Below the pieces are notes generated by a model that worked only from the letters and a program-made list of their open reading frames with translations, was not told the origin of the DNA and made no database searches. Below are positions 20,536 to 30,850 of a stretch of 64,000 nt of DNA, piece after piece. The translations under genes were made by a program, and so were the position numbers. The number at the start of each line of letters is the position of its first letter. Positions within the stretch are counted from its first letter, which is position 1. The DNA is from Bacillus sp. JCM 19058 (GTDB lineage: Bacteria; Bacillota; Bacilli; Bacillales_H; Bacillaceae_D): contig BAXO01000007.1 of the NCBI GenBank assembly GCA_001310555.1, positions 1 through 64,000 of the forward strand, read 5' to 3'.

Positions 20536-21441
20536 ATATAATTCCTCCTAATTGCCAGCAATCCTATTAAAATGCCAAATGCAGTATCCACACCGGAGCT
20601 ATGACCTAGTGGTAGCAGCATAAGCATCTGTTTTTTTAAGTCGGTTCCATTATTCTTCTTTGTAAATGCATCCATTACATGAACGATGGGCGAGCTGAAA
20701 TTGCCTTTCAGCGCATAGGATACGTATTCTTTCCCGATATCAGTCGTGATTGCTTCACGCTCAATCAATTTCTCTACGACGCTCAAAAAAAGTGGGTTGG
20801 AATAGTCCTGTTGCTGCATGGACGGCTAATAAGCCTACGACATGATCGTCTCCAGATGGGGTCAAGCCCCTTCCCCTGCCCAAAAAGTATCGAAGCACAT
20901 GCTCTGCCTGATTGGGATCCTTTGAAAAAACGGCATCCATTAATCTAACAAACGGCTGGATCGTTTCATGATCTCCCTGTTCGTTGGCAAGATAGCTAAG
21001 CATAAACCGCTCGATATCGAGATCAAGCCCAGTCGGCTCTCCGTAGCCGATTAATATTGTTAAAAACTCCTCAAAACTTTGCGAATAACCGGCGGGTTTC
21101 TCCGTCCATTGAGCGATTGAGCTCTTGAAGGCTCTACCTTCTGTTAAGCTAATACACGTTTGATTCGACTCGAAGCATAACTGTTCTTGACCTTCATCCC
21201 ACACAACGGACGAACGAGCCTTGAGAGATGAAGCGAGCTGACGAACCGCTGTCTTTTGTATATGAATGCCGAAAGGGAGTTGCCCGTTAGCCGTAGAACC
21301 GATAAATACTAAGCCTTCTCCCATCCGTATGTTCACCCCGTTGTTAAATACGCTGTGCACATGACCCGACTGGTTCTTCGAGAGAAAAAGAGGAATATGT
21401 TGATGATATTCCTCCGCGAGAAACGTTGGATTATTCTCCAT
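20520..21441 (-). CDS. allH: Oxamate carbamoyltransferase subunit AllH / YlbF, DUF2877 (one frameshift as read)
   Basis: About 305 residues with the DUF2877 signature FLGRGRGLTPSGDDHVVGLL. The as-read frame breaks in the A/T run near 20783-20790 and joins FQPTFF to LSVVEKLIEREAITTDIGKE, then LPLGHSSGVDTAFGIL, also conserved in DUF2877. In E. coli the three proteins FdrA, YlbE and YlbF together split oxalurate with phosphate to oxamate and carbamoyl phosphate. The start follows AAGGTGAACG. The end overlaps the kinase gene by 16 bases. Confidence 0.9.
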
Positions 21442-21449
21442 CGTTCACC

Positions 21450-22715
21450 TTAGATTAAGCCCAGTTTTTGAGCATAGGCTTCGAGCGCTTTTTCGAAGCA
21501 TTCCTTTGGAGCACGAACCGTACCGGCTCCCACTTGGCCTACACCTGCTTTTTTGTGGGCAATTCCCGTGTTAATCACTGGCTCAATGCCTGTTTCGACA
21601 ACCTTGCGGGCATCAATACCGAGACAAGAACCTTGGAAATCCCAAGTCGGAATCGTAAAGTTAGCATTTTGCTCAATACAAATTTCCATCATTTCATTAC
21701 TGGTCGCCAAAGCATCCTGGAACCCTCCGGCTCCAACAAAGCGCGTGACACCAGGTGCTGCGATCATCGCCATTCCGCCAAAACCGTACGCTTCAACAAT
21801 CGCACTGTCACCAATGTCAGGGTTCGCATCGTCTTGCGAATAGCCAGTAAAGAACAACCCTTGCGGTGTATTAACAGGCGCAGTAAACCACTCATCGCCC
21901 ATCCCGCTAATTCGAATGCCAAATTCTTTTCCGTTTCGGCACATAGCCGTAACGACAGTACCGTCTTGAATGCTCTTTCTCGCTCCATCAAGAACGGCTT
22001 TACCTGTTGCCATAGCAACATTTAGGAAGAACTGGTCGGTGTCAGCCAAAAACTGAATAACATCCTTCCGATCGGTTTCGCTAATATCCAGCTGCGCGAT
22101 GTACGGACTAATTTCCTTTAGAAAAATTAGGGACGCGGCGATATTACGTTGATGGAACTCATCGCCCATTGTGACTGCCTTAGCGATCATCACATTAAGG
22201 TTCATGCCGTCCTCGGTTTTCTGTAATGCTTTAGCAATCGTCGGACCAAGTACATCCTTCATCCATGTAAGGCGATTAATGACTTCTTCCGAATAAGCGC
22301 CGAATCTAAGAACTTTTCCGATGCCTTCGTTCATGATGCAGTAGGCTTCATTTCCTTCGCTGCGGTTTTCCACTACGAATACAGGCATATTGGCGGAAGT
22401 GATCCCACCCATCGGTCCGACTGCATCGACATGGTGACACGGAATAAACGTCACTTCACCATTAGCAAGCATCGCCTTCGCATCGGCCTCATCGCTTGCC
22501 CAGCCTTCAAACAATGCAGCGCCGACACAAGAGCCTTGCATCGGGCCAGTCATGTCCTCCCATTTGATTGGCGGCCCTGCATGCAGCAGTACCTTCCCTT
22601 CACGCAGTTCTTTGATTTTATCCTTCGCGGGGACAACATCAACGAGAAATGGCGATGCTCCTGAAATTTTATCGACGACGGCTTTATTTGCTTCATCCAT
22701 AGAATTGTATTTCAT
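21450..22715 (-). CDS. allG: Oxamate carbamoyltransferase subunit AllG / YlbE, DUF1116
   Basis: 421 residues, intact, the normal length of DUF1116 proteins. Typical stretches are VLLHAGPPIKWEDMTGPMQG, YGFGGMAMIAAPGVTRFVGA and GIAHKKAGVGQVGAGTVRAP near the C-terminus. It is the second subunit of the oxalurate-splitting enzyme. CTAGGAGGCCACAA precedes the ATG. It starts 73 bases after fdrA and ends 8 bases before ylbF, so the genes form one operon. Confidence 0.93.
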   Translation of the reverse strand: MKYNSMDEANKAVVDKISGASPFLVDVVPAKDKIKELREGKVLLHAGPPIKWEDMTGPMQGSCVGAALFEGWASDEADAKAMLANGEVTFIPCHHVDAVGPMGGITSANMPVFVVENRSEGNEAYCIMNEGIGKVLRFGAYSEEVINRLTWMKDVLGPTIAKALQKTEDGMNLNVMIAKAVTMGDEFHQRNIAASLIFLKEISPYIAQLDISETDRKDVIQFLADTDQFFLNVAMATGKAVLDGARKSIQDGTVVTAMCRNGKEFGIRISGMGDEWFTAPVNTPQGLFFTGYSQDDANPDIGDSAIVEAYGFGGMAMIAAPGVTRFVGAGGFQDALATSNEMMEICIEQNANFTIPTWDFQGSCLGIDARKVVETGIEPVINTGIAHKKAGVGQVGAGTVRAPKECFEKALEAYAQKLGLI

Positions 22716-22788
22716 TTGTGGCCTCCTAGTGTTATTGCAGGAAACGGGATAGACGACCTCCCTCGCCTAAACCCGATACCTGAACGAT

Positions 22789-24536
22789 TTATTTTAGCAA
22801 GCTTAAAATCTTTCTCATTCTTTCATTTCCGCCGGCAACTGGTCTCCAATCGTATTGAACGACACGACCGCCATATGATGTCACCGTATCGGCAAAGCTT
22901 TTCAGCCCGACGTTAATAACGGTCGGCTTATTGTTCACCAATGCTTCAATACTCTCAGATACGGACAAATCGAACTCTTTTGCAGGAGCCTTAGCCTCAA
23001 CGTGTGTTTTGTCCACATCATTTATGTGAAGCCCGACAATTGAAAGGGCTGTTCGAACCGCTTGATTATTGTTATCCCTAACGATAATGCCTGCTTGCTC
23101 AAGCTTTTTCTTTTGTCCGCGGTAATCTTGTGGGTCACTTTCCGTTCCGCATACCGACGCAACGATTGCCAATTCCCTTCCACTTGCTTTTGCTGTCGTA
23201 AACGCCTTTTCGATCGATGGCAATAACGCGCTCGCCATGTCGTCGTGTGAGCCGTACCCAAGAACAAAATCAAGGATAATAACGGCCGTCTGCTCATCGT
23301 TTGCCGCTTGCTCGATAAATTGAGCGCGCGTCTCAGGGTCAATCATCGGGTGAGGCTTCCCTTGGGTATACTTGTCATCACCAAGGTCGACGATTTCATG
23401 TCCATCCTTTTTCAAAACATAGCCGTCTTCATTCGTAATTTCAGTGCCGAGCCTAATGCGTCAGATATCAAAACCGCAGCTTCAGAGGCTAGTGTTCCCC
23501 CGGAAAACAAACCTTTAATCGCCGTCTGCTTCGGACTTAGCTCCACCTTGACTTCAATATCGTCGGCACTGTTGTAGTCTCCCTTGATTTCATTTCCATT
23601 AGCTAAATCGACAGCAATACGTGCTGTCTCTTCCAACGTATAAGCCTGGTAAACATTCCCCTCATACTGCTCTGGTTTTTCGCCAAGGAAAATCGTTACG
23701 ACTGGCTTTGACAGACTGTGCAGCAGTTCGACAACTTGATCGCGTACTTCCTTTGCTGGGGGCTTCGAAATAACAACGATAATATCGGTTTGTTTATGAT
23801 TCTCTAGAGCCTTAATGCTATCCATCATCGTAATTGCGCCTATAGGCTCCTTGAGGTCGCGTCCACCGGTGCCAATCGCGTGGCTAACACCTTCGCCGAG
23901 GCGGGCAATAATCGCAGACACCTCTTGAATTCCTGTGCCGGAAGCACCAACAATCCCGATACGCCCTTTGTTCACTACATTGGCGAATGCCACTGGAATC
24001 CCGTCGAGAATACCTGTTCCACAGTCAGGCCCCATAACTAGCAACCCTTTATCATTTGCCTTTTTCTTCAGCTTTACTTCATCCTCTATCGACACATTGT
24101 CGCTGAAAATAAACGCATGCAGCCCTAAATCCAAGGCTTTATCCGCTTCCTCGGCAGCGTATTGACCCGGAACAGAAATCAGTGCCAGATTTGCATCAGG
24201 CAACACCTTGCTCGCCTTGTCCCAAGTACGTACTGTTTCGTATCCCTGTGCTCCGGCGCTAATTGACTGGTCGTTTAAGTATTGATCGACCTTTTCTAAC
24301 ACTTCATCGACTTTCTTCTCATCGTCTGTATCAATGACGATGGCCATATCGTTGGATTCCGCTTCTTCCAACTCTTCGGTGTAAAGCCCCGCATCTTTAA
24401 AAATGTCTTTGTTTGCTGGTGTACCCATCATTATTTGAACTTTGTTGACACCTTCTGTGGTAGTCACTGAATTGGTCAATAGCATCAAGTTGACAGAGTC
24501 TTGATACGAGTTCTTTTTTACAATTGTATAAATCAC
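22789..24536 (-). CDS. fdrA: Oxamate carbamoyltransferase subunit AllF / FdrA (one frameshift as read)
   Basis: About 582 residues. The family resembles succinyl-CoA synthetase: a CoA-binding-like Rossmann part with LLVMGPDCGTGILDGIPVAF and GRIGIVGASGTGIQE, then a ligase-like C-terminal part with AVIILDFVLGYGSHDDM and GTESDPQDYRGQ. The longest frame begins at 24548, but E. coli FdrA begins MIHAFIKKGCFQDSVSLM. By that alignment the GTG at 24536 (MIYTIVKKNSYQDSVNLMLL), with GAGGTGATG before it, is the likely start. The frame shifts once near 23450 and continues TEITNEDGYVLKKDGHEIVD. It is the first gene of the operon and is driven by the shared promoter block. Confidence 0.93.
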
Positions 24537-24642
24537 TTCTACCATCACCTCAATTTATTTTTTCGACGCGAATAAAACTGGCCATTGGAATTGACCCGTT
24601 TATTTTTCTAATGGGACGTAAAGGGCAGTTTACTATTAGTTA

Positions 24643-24713
24643 CAACTGAATTATAAAATAGTGCCCATTACAAACGAATAAAAATGAAAGTGTTTACATT
24701 ACAAAAACATAAA
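24643..24713 (-). promoter_or_regulatory. fdrA promoter with block shared with the MFS gene, cre-like site
   Basis: On the minus strand a -35-like TTCGTT (24673-24678), 17 bases and a perfect TATAAT (24650-24655). The upstream block 24666-24713 repeats the one before the MFS gene. It holds TGAAAGTGTTTACA at 24685-24698 and the direct repeats CATTACAAA at 24666 and 24697. On the plus strand TATAAT at 24742-24747 may serve the divergent hydrolase gene and would place the same site near -62. The rest of 24537-24973 shows no gene. Confidence 0.65.
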
Positions 24714-24973
24714 AGTTCTTCTTGCTTCTTTGAGCTTCCGCTATAATAAAATTAGCTTTTTCTATCAGCGCTTCGGTTCAGAAAGACTATTTAACAAGTT
24801 GACTCGGATCGGCAAGCGAATAGCAAATCATCAACCTCCGTCTATGCTTAAAGCTTACTAAACGTTTGGTTAACGTTTTTTTCAGTTTTCTCGCCTTCCA
24901 GCAATGATGGAGTTTACAGACAGTGAGCCCCACTCTATGTCAGGTTATATTGCCCAATAATTAGGAGAACGAA

Positions 24974-25857
24974 ATGAGGTTGCCGCACATGAAAACTACA
25001 TTCGTGTATAAACGAGCTGAACAATGTGATATAAAAGGAGATTTTTATTCCGTTTCTGATCCACAAGCGCCTCTGATCGTCTATATTCACGGAGGCGGTC
25101 TAATTTGGGGCTCGAGAAACGACATGAATAAGGAGCAGATCAATCTTTATAACAAAGCTGGTTTAAATGTGTTCTCGCTCGATTATCGGCTCGCTCCTGA
25201 AACAAAACTAGCGGAAATTACCGAGGATATTCAGGATGCACTCGTTTGGCTAAAAGGGGAAGGAAGAGAGATGGCAGACTATGATGCGGAGAATATTGCC
25301 GTAGTCGGTAGCTCTGCAGGAGGCTATCTCGCATTAAGCTCAGGAACCTTTCGAATAAAGCCGAAGGCGATCGTTTCATTTTACGGTTACGGTGATATTA
25401 CCGGGGACTGGTACAGGAAGCCTAGCGCTTATTTTACAAATATGCCTATCGTCCAAGAGCAGCTGGCACAGCAATTAATCCAAGAAGGCACGATATCGGA
25501 AGCGCCAATTGAAAAGCGTTATGCGATTTATTTATATTGCAGACAGCAAGGAAAGTGGATTGATTTTGTAACAGGTCTACCCTCTACTAGCGGCATGGAA
25601 CAGCTGCACGCGTATTGTCCACTCATGAACATTGACGCGAACTATCCAGCCACACTGCTTCTGCACGGTGACATGGATGAGGATGTTCCGTTTGAGCAAT
25701 CCTCATCATGAATAAAGTATTGGCAAAAGTCGGTGTAGAGCATGAGCTAGTTACCGTTCCAAATGGAAAGCATTCGTTTGATCAGGATATGCAGGACCCG
25801 AAGGTGATTGATGCTTTCCAACACGTGCTCCAATTCCTCAAACGCAAGCTTAAATAA
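24974..25857 (+). CDS. Alpha/beta-hydrolase fold-3 family protein (one frameshift as read)
   Basis: About 293 residues. It has the oxyanion loop HGGGLIWGS, the nucleophile elbow VVGSSAGGYLAL (serine in GSSAG), a probable acid in LLLHGDMDEDVPF and the histidine in VPNGKHSFDQDM. This is the carboxylesterase/acetyl-esterase type. The frame shifts near 25705-25712, and the tail MNKVLAKVGVEHELVTVPNG completes the fold. TTAGGAGAACGAA precedes the ATG. It starts 41 bases before allD on the same strand and is probably co-transcribed. Such an enzyme is not a known step of allantoin breakdown; it may act on an ester or amide of the pathway, or be unrelated. Confidence 0.85.
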
Positions 25858-25898
25858 ATACCGGATGACTCATACTAAATCAACAGGAGGTCAGTCGA

Positions 25899-26949
25899 AT
25901 GAATTTGCCTAAGGACAAGCTACATGAGCTTATTCAAAACAAGCTGGCACGGGCCGGTCTATCACAGCAGCACGCTTCGGTTGTTGCCGATGTTCTCGCC
26001 CATGCCGACGCACGCGGTGTCCACTCTCACGGTGCGATGCGTGTTGAATATTACGCGGAACGTATCGCGAAGGGCGGTACAAATACGAATCCACAATTTA
26101 CGTATAAGAAAACCGGAGAAAGTACAGCTGTTTTTGACGGAGACAACGGTGCTGGCCACGTTGCAGCCAAGGAAGCGATGGATGAAGCGATTACATTGGC
26201 CAAGGAGACAGGCTCCGCCATTGTCGGCATTCGCCGAATCGGGCACAGCGGCGCTTTATCTTACTTCGTGCAGCAGGCTGCAAAAGAAGGATTGATCGGG
26301 ATATCCCTCTGCCAATCCGATCCGATGGTCGTACCGTATGGCGGTTCGGAGCCCTATTATGGTACGAATCCAATCGCCTTTGCGGCTCCGGGCGAAGGTG
26401 ATGATATGATTATTTTCGATATGGCTACGAGTGTTCAAGCCTGGGGCAAAATTCTCCATGCCCGCTCGAAAAACGAACCAATTCCTGATACGTGGGCCGT
26501 TGATAAGGATGGTGCACCAACAACCGATCCGTTTCAAGTAAATGCACTTTTGCCGATTTCGGGGCCTAAAGGGTACGGGCTCATGATGATGGTCGACATA
26601 TTAGCTGGGGTATTACTCGGATTACCGTTTGGTAAGCACGTTTCTTCGATGTATCATGACTTGAGCTCTGGTCGCGAGCTTGGCCAGCTTCATATTGTCA
26701 TTGATCCGAGCGCTTTTACAAGCAGTCAGATGTTTCGCTCCTATATTTCACAAACAATGAAGGAATTAAAAGAAGTTAAGCCAGCACCCGGCTTTGACTC
26801 TGTTCTTTACCCAGGAGAGAATACGGCAATCAACGAAAAAAAACGCGGAAATGCACGGAATTGAAATCGTCGACGACGTATACAACTATTTGATTAGCGA
26901 TACGATTCATCATAATACTTATCACAAAAAGGATCCGTTTGCTAAATAG
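25899..26949 (+). CDS. allD: Ureidoglycolate dehydrogenase AllD (one frameshift as read)
   Basis: About 350 residues of the Ldh2/malate dehydrogenase family. It oxidises ureidoglycolate to oxalurate with NAD(P)+. It matches E. coli AllD along its whole length: ADARGVHSHGAMRVEYYAER, GHSGALSYFVQQAA, SLCQSDPMVVPYGG, YYGTNPIAFAAPGEGDD, GPKGYGLMMM and LLGLPFGKHVSSMY. The as-read frame ends at 26864. Removing a base from the A-run near 26838-26844 leads to MHGIEIVDDVYNYLISD and a stop at 26949, as in AllD. AGGAGG precedes the ATG. Its product is the substrate of FdrA/YlbE/YlbF, encoded by the divergent operon. Confidence 0.96.
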
Positions 26950-27110
26950 AGCTTACTCCATAAGTAAGCTTTCCGATTTCAAAGGTCTAGCCCTATGACT
27001 CTCCTTAATACGGTCAATCAAAAGGATTTTTCACCTTCTGAAAATAAGAATATGCCTTGGTCTTGCAAAGGATTTCGATAATCTCTTCTTGCGCCAAAGC
27101 ACAGAAAACT

Positions 27111-27141
27111 AGCCTGTCTCAACTAGATACAGGCTTTTTTT
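27111..27141 (+). terminator. Intrinsic terminator after allD
   Basis: AGCCTGT pairs with ACAGGCT across an 11-base loop and seven T follow. Confidence 0.85.
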
Positions 27142-27169
27142 CTTTTACAATCGAAGTAGCACTAGGAAA

Positions 27170-27305
27170 ATTGATTTCCGCTGCGGATGGACGCTTTCCG
27201 CGGGCACGGCTTTAGCCGCTTCCCTCGCTGTGCTCAATCCAGGGTCTTCCGCTCGCGCTGTTCCCGCTGGAGTCGCCATCCTCCGCTTTAATTAACAGCG
27301 TCCCC
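27170..27305. repeat. Non-coding GC-rich Bacillaceae-type repeat
   Basis: A GC-rich block in an AT-rich gap, containing GGATGGACGCTTTCCGCGGG on the left and GTCGCCATCCTCCGC on the right, which form imperfect inverted halves. Similar blocks occur many times in Bacillus and Geobacillus genomes by my recollection. It has no open frame. The whole gap 26950-27604 otherwise holds only the allD terminator and the inverted repeat next to it. Confidence 0.5.
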
Positions 27306-27308
27306 TAT

Positions 27309-27347
27309 CCGGTGTCGCCGCCGCTGATGCAGCCTACAAGACACCGG
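27309..27347. repeat. 8-bp inverted repeat beside the GC-rich block
   Basis: CCGGTGTC at 27309 and GACACCGG at 27340 pair exactly around a 23-base GC-rich loop. No T-run follows on either strand. Confidence 0.45.
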
Positions 27348-27604
27348 CTATCGCCCTTTCTTACAAACGACCAAGGACCAAGGAAGGCACGAGTATGTCT
27401 ATGATTGTTCCCTCTATCTAACAACCACGAAGGAAGCTAAATCGATTTCCAACCTTTTGTCTACAATCTGATCAGCCATATCATCTAGATACATGCTGGC
27501 TTTGTTGGTCCGGAATAAAATTAAGCATTTACCTTCGGATCATCTCCATAGGTCCGAAGCTTATTGTGCTTGACTACAGCATAATGCAAAGCGACTATCC
27601 GATA

Positions 27605-28558
27605 TTAGTTCCTTATAATAATAAAAATTAAATACACTAGATATACAAAGACAAGCGTCAAGCCTTCTAGCTTCCCGATCCGGTATCGCGTTCTTGAGAA
27701 AAGTAATAAAACGGCTGTAAAGAAAATCATCACAATCACATCGACAAATACTTTGTTATTCACTGCAAGCGGGGAAATGACTGAGGAGGCACCAAGCACA
27801 AACAGGATATTAAAAATATTGCTTCCGACAATATTGCCAATGGCTATTTCGCTTTGCTTTTTCAGTGCGGCCATGACGGAGGTGACTAGTTCTGGAAGGG
27901 ATGTACCGATAGCGACTATCGTCAATCCGACGAGCGCCTCACTCATCCCAAGGGAGTATGCAATAGTCGTACTGTTTTTCACGACCAAATCACCACCAAA
28001 TACGATAGCAATAAGGCCGATTAATGTAACGGTAATGTTCTTCCCCCATCGGAGTCCTGAAGGGATTGGCTGTTGAGGAGTATTGCTTCGACTGTTCTTA
28101 GCCACTTCTAAAACATAGTACATAAAAATAGCAAAGAAGGATAGAAAAATGAAGCCGTCGCTTCGGGTTAGAAGGTTTTGACTGAATCCTTGCAATGCGA
28201 CATCACTCATTAAAATAAGTAAAACGATGCTTGCCAATAAGGTAAAGGGAATTTCCTTTTTAACCGTGGCACTTTCTACCTTTAAAGGGTATAGAAATGC
28301 GGCTAACCCGACCACCAATGTTAAGTTGAACACATTGCTTCCAATCACATTGCCTAAAGCCACATCGGCGTTCCCTTCCAAGGCAGCGATAATGCTTACG
28401 GTTGCCTCAGGTGAGCTCGTTCCAAACGCCACGATCGTCAATCCGATCAGAAGCGAAGGGACACGAAGTAAACGAGCGATGTTGGACGACCCTTCGACAA
28501 AGAGGTCTGCTCCTTTAATTAATAATGCAAATCCTATCATTAATAAAAGGTAGGCCAT
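27605..28558 (-). CDS. Calcium/sodium antiporter, CaCA family (YrbG type)
   Basis: 317 residues, intact, ten membrane helices. The two inverted alpha repeats that form the ion path are IVAFGTSSPEATVSIIAA with LGNVIGSNVFNLTLV, and IVAIGTSLPELVTSVMAA with IGNIVGSNIFNILFV. The family exchanges Ca2+ for Na+ (or K+) across the inner membrane. Transcribed alone; no terminator is clear beyond it. Confidence 0.93.
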   Translation of the reverse strand: MAYLLLMIGFALLIKGADLFVEGSSNIARLLRVPSLLIGLTIVAFGTSSPEATVSIIAALEGNADVALGNVIGSNVFNLTLVVGLAAFLYPLKVESATVKKEIPFTLLASIVLLILMSDVALQGFSQNLLTRSDGFIFLSFFAIFMYYVLEVAKNSRSNTPQQPIPSGLRWGKNITVTLIGLIAIVFGGDLVVKNSTTIAYSLGMSEALVGLTIVAIGTSLPELVTSVMAALKKQSEIAIGNIVGSNIFNILFVLGASSVISPLAVNNKVFVDVIVMIFFTAVLLLFSRTRYRIGKLEGLTLVFVYLVYLIFIIIRN

Positions 28559-28606
28559 AATCTTCCCCTTTCGTTCAACGTATAAGCTTCAGCAAGGGCA
28601 TTCGAT

Positions 28607-29328
28607 TCAGCTGAGCGGTTTAAAAACAGCAATTTGCCTCTTCCCCGCTTTAATGGCTTTCACTCTTGCAAAGCGTTCATGAACAAGCTTTTGCTTTTTG
28701 TCCGCAACGATAGCGACAATTGAATTTTCGATATCTACTGCCTTGTACAGATTTTCGAATAGGCTTCTTAGCGGGTTTTCACTATTACCTTGCCACTGAA
28801 CAACATTTCCATACGGCAAATCGGTAATGATAATATTAATCCCACTGATTGGCATTCGTGCTGGGCTAGTTATATCCCTTTGTTTGCAAACGACTTTTAT
28901 TTCGGGATAGTCTGTAACGCCGACAGCCGCTCTACACTGATTAGCGCCTCTTTGTGAGACTCTTTCCCATAGTTAAGAAGAGCCTCCTGTAATTGCTTTT
29001 TCCTTTGTGCTAATCCGTCTGGATGGAGCAGCGCTAGATTTCGTTTCGCGACGTTTAAGACGGACGAGTCATAGTCTGTTGCGACGATTTCCTTTAATTC
29101 GGAGCCAAACAAGAAACCGATGACGGTAAGCAAATTAGCTCCTCCACAGCACGGATCGTATAGTTTATACCCTTCCATTGCTTTACTTTTGTCAAGTTGC
29201 GAAAAGCAAATTTGGACTAACTCACTTGCCAATCTTACTGGGAAGGCCGTCGTATGAGGGGCATTGTATAACACTCGACCACTCGCAAAGTCACGATAAT
29301 CCTTCTTACTTTCGTACCGATATTTCAT
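28607..29328 (-). CDS. AviRa-like rRNA methyltransferase (frameshifted as read)
   Basis: About 240 residues, class I SAM-dependent methyltransferase. The N-terminus MKYRYESKKDYRDFASGRVL resembles the avilamycin-resistance protein AviRa, a 23S rRNA guanine-N2 methyltransferase, as I recall it. The SAM loop is YDPCCGGANLLTVIG, then EIVATDYDSSVL, and the catalytic motif is IIITDLPYGNVVQW. The frame changes between about 28855 and 28900, and another frame carries the joining residues. ATG at 29328 has AGAGGTTGAAAATC before it and is likelier than the upstream TTG. Whether it protects against orthosomycins or methylates rRNA for housekeeping is unknown. The 335 bases upstream (29338-29672) hold no other gene. 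Confidence 0.72.
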
Positions 29329-29672
29329 GATTTTCAACCTCTATTTCAGGAGTTTTATTTTATCATAAATGTCTTGCCACCAAAATTCCAGTAAAGGATG
29401 AGCAAAATCGCAACCTCAACGCACCTGCGCCAGGCAAAGCCCCTAACGAGGAAGAGTTAGACTCGACTTTCAAGCAACAATCCGAACTCGTTTCATCAAT
29501 CTAAACGATCGGTTAGTCAGATGAATTGGCCAATTCCATCTCAGCAGTGTGTAGGTTATACCTTCAAAGTCTGGTAAAAAAAACGCTTTAGATCTTCTCA
29601 TATGACTGGTTACGAAATGTTAATAGGTATATACTGTAAGTTGTAAAAAAAAGTTAGTCAGGAGGGAATGCC

Positions 29673-30725
29673 TTGAAGGTGCCAACGAAGCCATGGACAT
29701 TGCTGTATAAGGTTTATCGTGAAGTAATCCCAGATGCTCATTACTTTTTAAACGAATGGAAGGAACTTGCGAATAACATCCCGGATAAAGAATTACGGGA
29801 ACAAGCCCTTGCTAGTATTAAGGACAAAGCCTTCCATTGTGAGGGTGGTGCCGTTTACGGTTTACTCGCTGGAAGTGAACGCAGAAACGTTATTCGTTTT
29901 ATTGTAGCTTATCAAACGATCAGTGATTACTTGGATAATCTTTGCGACCGAAGTACGTCTTTGGACGAACAGGACTTCCGTGCCCTTCATGAATCGATGT
30001 CTCATGCGTTGACACCAGGGGTAGCTCCAGAAAACTATTATCGATTGCGTGATGAGCAGGATGACGGTGGGTATTTGGCTACTCTCGTATACACTTGCCA
30101 GGAGGTTTTGAAGGAATTCCCAGGGTTTTCCGACGTCCAACATGCGATGCAGCAACTAGCTCGTTACTATTGCGATTTGCAAGTATTCAAACACGTAGAA
30201 AAGGTGCGACGTGTTGCCCTGCTAGAGAACTGGTTTGAGCAGCACAAACACAACCTCCCGCCAATGACTTGGTATGAATTTTCGGCTTGCGCCGGATCGA
30301 CATTAGGAATTTTTTTGCTTGGCCGCTTACGCCTCACGTCGTTCGATGAAGGTTGAGGAAGTGACTTTAATAGAAAATGGATATTTCCCATGGTTCAAGG
30401 GCTCCATATTATGCTAGACTATTTTATTGATCAAGAAGAGGATCGAGCAGAAGACGATTTGAATTTTGTCTTTTACTATGAAAGTGAAGAGGAAATGGTG
30501 CGAAGAATCAGACATTTCAAAGAAAAGGCCGAGGAAACTATTCGATGTTTACCTGATTGGAAGTTTCATCGACTAATTAACAAAGGACTGCTCGCTATTT
30601 ATCTAGCCGATCAGAAGGTTCAACAAGACAAGGAGTTAAAACGAACTGCAAAACGTTTTATCCGTTTTGGCGGATTACCTACCGTATTCTTCTATCTGAA
30701 TAGCTGGGTATATCGTCGAGCTTAA
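29673..30725 (+). CDS. ytpB: Tetraprenyl-beta-curcumene synthase YtpB, DUF2600 (one frameshift as read)
   Basis: About 350 residues of the YtpB family, terpene synthases that cyclise all-trans heptaprenyl diphosphate to tetraprenyl-beta-curcumene, the precursor of C35 sesquarterpenes in Bacillus spores. They lack the usual DDXXD pair; the acidic motifs seen here are SDYLDNLCDR and LDYFIDQEEDRAEDDLNF. The frame shifts in the T6 run near 30311 and continues LAAYASRRSMKVEEVTLIEN. The start is TTG at 29673 after AGGAGGG. It stands alone. Confidence 0.93.
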
Positions 30726-30768
30726 TTTGCGCATTGGCGAAGCACGGAACGAACCATCGTATATTAAT

Positions 30769-30811
30769 CGACCGATGTACTACAGAAAAGCCTTCAGTAT
30801 CACATCGGTCG
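30769..30811. terminator. 10-bp inverted repeat beyond ytpB
   Basis: CGACCGATGT and ACATCGGTCG pair exactly around a 23-base loop between the convergent ytpB and acetyltransferase genes. No T-run, so terminator function is only possible. Confidence 0.4.
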
Positions 30812-30850
30812 AAAGTTATTGAAGCTTTTAGCATAACTTGTGAGCTCGAC

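Noticed and set aside
21468..22025. Long plus-strand frame inside ylbE
   Set aside because: Antisense shadow of a well-conserved gene; composition is Arg/Ser/Asn-rich as expected for a shadow frame.
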